Made by a program: the position numbers and the translations under genes
The notes under the pieces: model-generated
What the model was told of the DNA's origin: nothing
Seen by the model: only the letters and a program-made list of their open reading frames with translations
Database searches by the model: none
NCBI RefSeq assembly: GCF_023667495.1
Contig: NZ_JAMOZL010000001.1
Span: 310,001-374,000 of the forward strand
Direction: 5' to 3'
From: Dyadobacter sp. MSC1_007
Lineage (GTDB): Bacteria > Bacteroidota > Bacteroidia > Cytophagales > Spirosomataceae
Length of the DNA stretch: 64,000 bases
Shown: positions 59,749 through 64,000 of the stretch, one piece after another
Layout of the letters: every line of letters starts with the position of its first letter
How positions within the stretch are numbered: the stretch's first letter is position 1

Positions 59749-60918
59749 ATGATCCAATGTGTGAAGTGTTCGCAGGTAGACGGCATTATGAAAGCGGGCT
59801 ATGTCCGCAACAAGCAGCGTTACTTGTGCAAATGGTGTAATTACTATTTCACGCACTCGGAAAAAGACCCTACCATTGAGTCGTTGGTGAAACGGAAGCG
59901 GCACCAGACGACCATCATCGACATTGCCAAATCGCTGGGCGTTTCCAATTCGACCGTTTCGCGGGCATTGCACGGACATGCGGATATCAGTCCGGAAACC
60001 CGGCAAGCAGTGCTCGACAAGGCCGCTCAGCTCGATTATCAACCTAATCAGTTAGCTTACAGTCTGGTGAAGAGCCGCACGAATACCATCGGAATGATCG
60101 TGCCTGAGTTTCATAACCCCTTTTTTCCCAATGTGATCATAGGCGCGCACGAGGTGCTTACGAGGGCAGGTTACAACCTCACTATCATGCAAAGCAATGA
60201 GTCTTACCAGGTGGAGATTTCCAATACCAGGGCCATGCTCGCCAACCGGATCGACGGCCTGTTGATCTCATTGACGCAGGAAACCAACAATTTTGACCAT
60301 CTGGGCATATTTCAGAAGCGGGGCATACCGCTCGTTCTTTTCAACCGTGTATGTGAGCAGATTGATGTTCCCAAAGTGGTGGTCAATGACTTCGAGGCCT
60401 CGTTTCAGGCTGTGGAGCATCTGATTATGAACGGTTATCAGCGCATTGCACACCTTGGCGGGCCATTGACGTTGCAGGTAAGCCAGGAACGTCTCCGGGG
60501 CTACAAGGCCGCGATGGAGAAATATGACAAGCCGATCGAAGACCATATGGTGATCCAAGGCATGCTTACCCAGCAGAAAGCGCGTATTTACGGACAATAT
60601 CTCCTCGATCTCGCCGACCGGCCAGACGCTATTTTTGCGGTCAACGATTCGTCGGCCATCGAAATCATGTTGATGGCAAAAGAAAAGGGCATTTCGATTC
60701 CCGACGATCTCGGCGTGGTAGGATTCAGCGATAACCCGGAATCGGCCTACATTGGCCCCGGCCTCACGACCGTCCGGCAACCTACACTCGAAATAGGGCG
60801 CACCACAGCGGAATGGGTACTGCAACTCGTAGACGCCGATGAACCCGACATTCCCGAGCGCAAAGTGCTAAGTACCGAGCTGATCGTGAGGGGTTCGTCG
60901 GTGCGGAATACTGGTTAA
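59749..60918 (+). CDS. LacI-family transcriptional regulator with N-terminal zinc ribbon
   Basis: A 389-residue regulator. Residues about 52-105 are the LacI HTH (TTIIDIAKSLGVSNSTVSRA then LHGHADISPETRQAVLDKAA, with the hinge helix QPNQLAYSL) and about 110-385 the periplasmic-binding-like effector domain (TIGMIVPEFHNPFFPNVIIG, AIFAVNDSSAIEIMLMAKEK, GFSDNPESAYIGPGLTTVRQ). Unusually, residues 1-40 form a four-cysteine zinc ribbon, C4-x2-C7 and C27-x2-C30 with DGIMKAGYVRNKQRYLCKWC, close to the N-terminal ribbon of IS1-type InsA proteins. It likely controls the divergent SusC locus through the palindrome at 59607-59640, responding to a sugar. Confidence 0.9.
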   Translation: MIQCVKCSQVDGIMKAGYVRNKQRYLCKWCNYYFTHSEKDPTIESLVKRKRHQTTIIDIAKSLGVSNSTVSRALHGHADISPETRQAVLDKAAQLDYQPNQLAYSLVKSRTNTIGMIVPEFHNPFFPNVIIGAHEVLTRAGYNLTIMQSNESYQVEISNTRAMLANRIDGLLISLTQETNNFDHLGIFQKRGIPLVLFNRVCEQIDVPKVVVNDFEASFQAVEHLIMNGYQRIAHLGGPLTLQVSQERLRGYKAAMEKYDKPIEDHMVIQGMLTQQKARIYGQYLLDLADRPDAIFAVNDSSAIEIMLMAKEKGISIPDDLGVVGFSDNPESAYIGPGLTTVRQPTLEIGRTTAEWVLQLVDADEPDIPERKVLSTELIVRGSSVRNTG

Positions 60919-60925
60919 AACAAAA

Positions 60926-60954
60926 AAAGTGCGCCCCCAGGAGAGACGCACTTT
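60926..60954 (+). terminator. Terminator hairpin after the LacI-family regulator
   Basis: AAAGTGCG (60926-60933) pairs with CGCACTTT (60947-60954), loop of 13 bases, 8 bases past the stop codon. A-run before and T-rich after suit both strands, including the convergent TIM-barrel gene. Confidence 0.65.
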
Positions 60955-60992
60955 ATTAACTACAGAATATAATTATGAACCTTCGGGAAGAT

Positions 60993-61952
60993 CTAACTGA
61001 ATACTTCCCTGAATAATTTTAGGCTTTTGGGAACTGCAACGGCCGGATCTTCTTTTCCTTCCATTTCCAGCGATATATAACCTTTGAAATTGGCCTTTCT
61101 CAAAATCCCGGCAATGCGTTTGTAATCCAGGTCGAGGTCATAATAGTGACCGCCGCCATAGTATGTTTTGGCCTGCACGATTGTGGCGTAGGGTGCTAAC
61201 CGTTCAAACTGAGGGTAGGGATCTCCGACAAAATTGCCTGTATCCACATTCATTCCCATTGCCGGCGACGATGCCAGCGGTTTGTAAATTTCGAGCAGGT
61301 AATCGATGTTGGAAGAGAGGCCCCAGTGATTTTCAATGGCCAGGACGATCCCCGCTTTCTCTGCCGCAACAAGACATTCACCCATGGAATCAATACACCA
61401 TTTGATCGCATCCTGATCCGTGTAACCCTCGATCGGCGGCTCTTTGCCGTCCTTGTAATAGTTAGCATCGCGCTTCACCGTCCGCCAGCTTCCGGTGTTC
61501 ATCCGGATGGCCGGAATGCCCATTTGGGTTGCAAGGTTAATGCATTTAATGGTATGCTCGATGTCTTTTTTGCGGTCTTCGGGCTTGGGCTGTACAAAAC
61601 TCTGGTGGATCGAGAGCAACGGAAGCGAAAGGCCATTGTCGAATGCAAGCCTTTTGAGCTTGTTCATATAAGGCACGGTTTCATTATCCATTTGCCTGTG
61701 CAGGATCTCCACCCCGTCGAATCCCAGCCTGGCGGCATCTTCTATCACTTTTTCAACCGGATATTTCTGCTCCTGGAAGTGCCAGTAGGAATAGGTCGAA
61801 ACGGCGATGGGAATCCGCCTTGCGGCTGGTGCGGCAGCAGGTTCGATGTCCTTGGCCTGCGAAATGTGGCCTGTCATCACGGCTGCACCACCTAATGCAA
61901 TGGTTTTCAGCCAGTCGCGGCGTGATGCTTTTTCCTGTTCGTTATTGTCCAT
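60993..61952 (-). CDS. Tat-exported sugar phosphate isomerase/epimerase-like TIM-barrel protein
   Basis: A 319-residue protein with a twin-arginine signal (SRRDWLKTIALGGAAVMTGH, residues 10-29). The barrel is of the xylose-isomerase/AP-endonuclease-2 type: RLGFDGVEILHRQMD, LPLLSIHQSF, GIPAIRMNTGSW, AGIVLAIENHWGLS (Glu/His metal site), GMNVDTGNFVGDPY and GYISLEMEGKEDP. It lies next to a SusD/SusC pair and likely processes a sugar in the periplasm; specificity not readable. Confidence 0.82.
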   Translation of the reverse strand: MDNNEQEKASRRDWLKTIALGGAAVMTGHISQAKDIEPAAAPAARRIPIAVSTYSYWHFQEQKYPVEKVIEDAARLGFDGVEILHRQMDNETVPYMNKLKRLAFDNGLSLPLLSIHQSFVQPKPEDRKKDIEHTIKCINLATQMGIPAIRMNTGSWRTVKRDANYYKDGKEPPIEGYTDQDAIKWCIDSMGECLVAAEKAGIVLAIENHWGLSSNIDYLLEIYKPLASSPAMGMNVDTGNFVGDPYPQFERLAPYATIVQAKTYYGGGHYYDLDLDYKRIAGILRKANFKGYISLEMEGKEDPAVAVPKSLKLFREVFS

Positions 61953-61992
61953 AAACCAATAATAGGATAATAATATTATTTATTTGACAATT

Positions 61993-63657
61993 TTATGGAT
62001 TTTGTTTTAAAATACTCGCACCCATGATGTCGATCTGAGCCTGCGGTATCGGGAAATATTCACTTTTCCCTTTTACGAAGGTTGCTCCGTTCAGATAAGT
62101 GCGCTTCTTGCTTTCTTTGGCCAGGTACGCGTTCAACACCACATCAGCATTGCCCCAGCGCACCAGGTCGAAGTGACGGTGACCTTCCATGGCCAGTTCA
62201 AGCCGGCGTTCGAAACGGACCGCTTTTCTTGCATAATCCTGACTGGCAAATGCAGGATAGGTTTTGACCAGATAATTAGCGGCAGGTTTGCCCGAGGCGT
62301 CGAGCACCACCACATTACCCGCACGTGTACGGACCTGGTTCACGATTTTTAATGCGGTAGCAAGGTCGTTTTCTTCAACAGCCACCTCCGCGCGCATCAG
62401 GAGCACATCTGCAAAGCGAATAGCCCGATAGTTATTCGAGTTAGCCCGGGGAGACTCAGCACCGGCATTTTCACCACTGTAAGCGAAGAATTTCTTGAAA
62501 GTATATGGTCCACCAAAGCTTTGATCACGGATCCAGTTCTTACCCGGGTGTGTTCCCCAGTTCAGGAAGGGAAGTCCGCGGCGGCCAACCGTCCAGTCGA
62601 GGCGCGGGTCAAGTGTTCCCGTGTAGGGAGTGAAAGCGTCGGATGATGAAAGGCCCTCATCGTTTTTCACATCCACATCATTGAAGGTATCGAGCAGTGG
62701 TAAGCCGTTTGCATCGGTTTTGAATGCATTGACAAGGTTTTGCGAAGGCTGGTAAAATCCGCAGCATCCACCCGGCGCCGAGCCATAAGGGAAGTTGTAG
62801 TTATCGCCCCAGCTGCCGTTCTGTCCACTACCGCCATCGCCTACTGACATTTGTACTTCAAATATCGATTCAGCATTGTTTTCAGTCGTGATGCGGAAGT
62901 TATCGTGAAAACTATTTACAAGCGAAAACGGGCCGTTGTTGATCACATCGTCGAGCAGCGGTTTGGCAGTCTTATAATCTTGCTGATACATGTGGATTTT
63001 GGCTAAAAGGGCTTTCGCAGTCCATTTGCTAGCCCGGCCTACCTGCGCTTTCGTGTTGGAGATGTTATCGATCGCAAACTGTGCGTCGGCTTCGATGTTG
63101 GGCCAGATGTCCTTGTCGTTGGGCAGATTGATGAAATCCGTTACTTTTTCATCGACATAAGGCACCATATTCCACATTTTCTTGGCTTCGAAATGATACC
63201 AGGCACGTAAAAAACGCGCTTCTCCGATTGCCTGCGCTTTTTCGGCGTCGGTCATATCTGTGGCTTTCCCGACCAGGTTGATCACATTGTTAGTTCGGGA
63301 AACACCGTCGTAAACGGCGATCCATTTGTCGTTATATGCACCAATATCGGCCTGCGGAATGTACCTTTCAATGGTCGTGATCTGTGCCTGGTCACCTACG
63401 TCGCTGCCCTTATAAGCATCGTCGGATGCGATGGAGCCATATATCCAGTTGCTGACCGAGGAAGTGTTGACCGGCCCGGCACCGACGCCGTCGAGCAAGC
63501 TATACGCTCCGATCAATACCGCATCGACTCCCGGTTTATTGGACAACATCTCCTCATTTCCGACACCCAGCGGCGTGTTTTCGAGGAACTCTTCCCCGCA
63601 CGACGTCAACATGCCCATGCAGACCAATGCTGTTAATGCTAATATTCTCTTTTTCAT
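61993..63657 (-). CDS. RagB/SusD family nutrient-binding lipoprotein
   Basis: A 554-residue SusD: signal ending VCMGMLTSC (lipobox LTSC, Cys20), then GEEFLENTPLGVGNEEMLSN. GEARFLRAWYHFEAKKMWNM, PYVDEKVTDF and RFADVLLMRAEVAVEENDLA are family signatures, and LAMEGHRHFDLVRWGNADVV near the end. It partners with the SusC at the right edge, 48 bases upstream. Confidence 0.93.
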   Translation of the reverse strand: MKKRILALTALVCMGMLTSCGEEFLENTPLGVGNEEMLSNKPGVDAVLIGAYSLLDGVGAGPVNTSSVSNWIYGSIASDDAYKGSDVGDQAQITTIERYIPQADIGAYNDKWIAVYDGVSRTNNVINLVGKATDMTDAEKAQAIGEARFLRAWYHFEAKKMWNMVPYVDEKVTDFINLPNDKDIWPNIEADAQFAIDNISNTKAQVGRASKWTAKALLAKIHMYQQDYKTAKPLLDDVINNGPFSLVNSFHDNFRITTENNAESIFEVQMSVGDGGSGQNGSWGDNYNFPYGSAPGGCCGFYQPSQNLVNAFKTDANGLPLLDTFNDVDVKNDEGLSSSDAFTPYTGTLDPRLDWTVGRRGLPFLNWGTHPGKNWIRDQSFGGPYTFKKFFAYSGENAGAESPRANSNNYRAIRFADVLLMRAEVAVEENDLATALKIVNQVRTRAGNVVVLDASGKPAANYLVKTYPAFASQDYARKAVRFERRLELAMEGHRHFDLVRWGNADVVLNAYLAKESKKRTYLNGATFVKGKSEYFPIPQAQIDIMGASILKQNP

Positions 63658-63705
63658 ATCGATAGATAGTAATATCGTGTTAAAGATTTTTGTTAAACGT
63701 CCTGA

Positions 63706-64000
63706 TCAAAATCCGAAATTGATACCGATCTGATACATTTTAGAATTCGGATAATTACCCTGATCCACGCCCAGAACCGTGCTGCCCGGCGTTGAGCCTA
63801 CTGATGTAACTTCCGGATCGATGCCGCTGTATTTAGTGATGGTAAACAGGTTTTGCGCCTGCAAATACACTCTTGCACTTTCGAAGCCTATTTTAGACAA
63901 TACACCTGCTGGTAATGTGTATCCCAGCGTCAGGTTTTTCATGCGGAAATACGAACCGTCTTCGATGAAATAGCTGGAAGGTTGCTGGCTGCGGCTGTCG
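63706..64000 (-). CDS. SusC/RagA family outer membrane protein, C-terminal end only
   Basis: The last 97 codons of a SusC protein, cut by the right window edge. The visible part reads SSYFIEDGSYFRMKNLTLGY, VYLQAQNLFTITKYSGIDPE and ends YPNSKMYQIGINFGF, the final barrel strands with the usual aromatic C-terminus. The start lies outside the window. Confidence 0.9.
   Translation of the reverse strand, partial: DSRSQQPSSYFIEDGSYFRMKNLTLGYTLPAGVLSKIGFESARVYLQAQNLFTITKYSGIDPEVTSVGSTPGSTVLGVDQGNYPNSKMYQIGINFGF

Noticed and set aside
59528..60042. Possible IS1 remnant suggested by the zinc-ribbon start of the LacI-type regulator
   Set aside because: The ribbon is in one frame with the HTH, with no terminal inverted repeats or transposase domain; it is a fused domain, not an insertion sequence.

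Overview
The window is a stretch of a Bacteroidota chromosome, most like Cytophagales/Spirosomataceae (a Dyadobacter-type genome; genus is an inference from overall flavour, not from a marker search). Supporting signs are three SusC/SusD systems, Bacteroidota-type promoters (TAnnTTTG -7 elements), poor Shine-Dalgarno sequences, a DUF5686/carboxypeptidase-regulatory surface protein, a Bacteroidota-type sulfite reductase with a C-terminal HEPN-like extension and a TauE/SafE exporter carrying a siroheme-synthase relic. No rRNA, tRNA, CRISPR array or transposase gene was recognised.

1-13 kb: housekeeping and metabolism. A DUF5686 protein (cut by the left edge) coupled to a SanA-like protein, topoisomerase IV subunit A, a CoA-type Nudix hydrolase, a DUF2442 gene behind a frameshifted DUF4160 partner, an FAD dehydrogenase, a Tat-exported TIM-barrel protein, a glutaryl-CoA-dehydrogenase-like enzyme, a sterol-desaturase-family protein and a ScfR/RamB-like regulator. 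13-23 kb: leucyl-tRNA synthetase with a low-complexity insertion, GH25 lysozyme, agmatine deiminase, a secreted Hint-domain protein, an AEC transporter and a Tat-exported HisC-like aminotransferase. 23-28 kb: a first SusC/SusD/lipoprotein operon with a long structured leader. 29-32 kb: N-carbamoylputrescine amidase (partner of agmatine deiminase in putrescine synthesis) and an LPS pair (GT9 glycosyltransferase, LpxL-like acyltransferase).

32-42 kb: a sulfate-assimilation operon on the minus strand, in transcription order TauE/SafE exporter, MetZ, UPF0175-like antitoxin, PIN toxin, CysH (APS-reductase type), CysD, CysN, sulfite reductase, CobA/SUMT. It covers sulfate activation to homocysteine and siroheme supply. 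A toxin-antitoxin pair is wired into it by ATGA overlaps, and each longer spacer carries a palindromic repeat, from several unrelated families.

42-61 kb: a polysaccharide-utilisation-type locus (minus strand): SusC, SusD, a secreted protein with a possible flavinylation motif, an exported FAD oxidoreductase, the flavin transferase ApbE, a six-hairpin glycosidase-like protein, a sodium:solute symporter, a GH2 glycosidase and a second, cytosolic FAD oxidoreductase. A divergent LacI-family regulator with an unusual N-terminal zinc ribbon and an operator-like palindrome sit at its head. I regard this as the best candidate for an undescribed system: extracytoplasmic flavin redox chemistry tied to glycan use. 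61-64 kb: a Tat-exported TIM-barrel isomerase and a third SusD/SusC pair, cut by the right edge.
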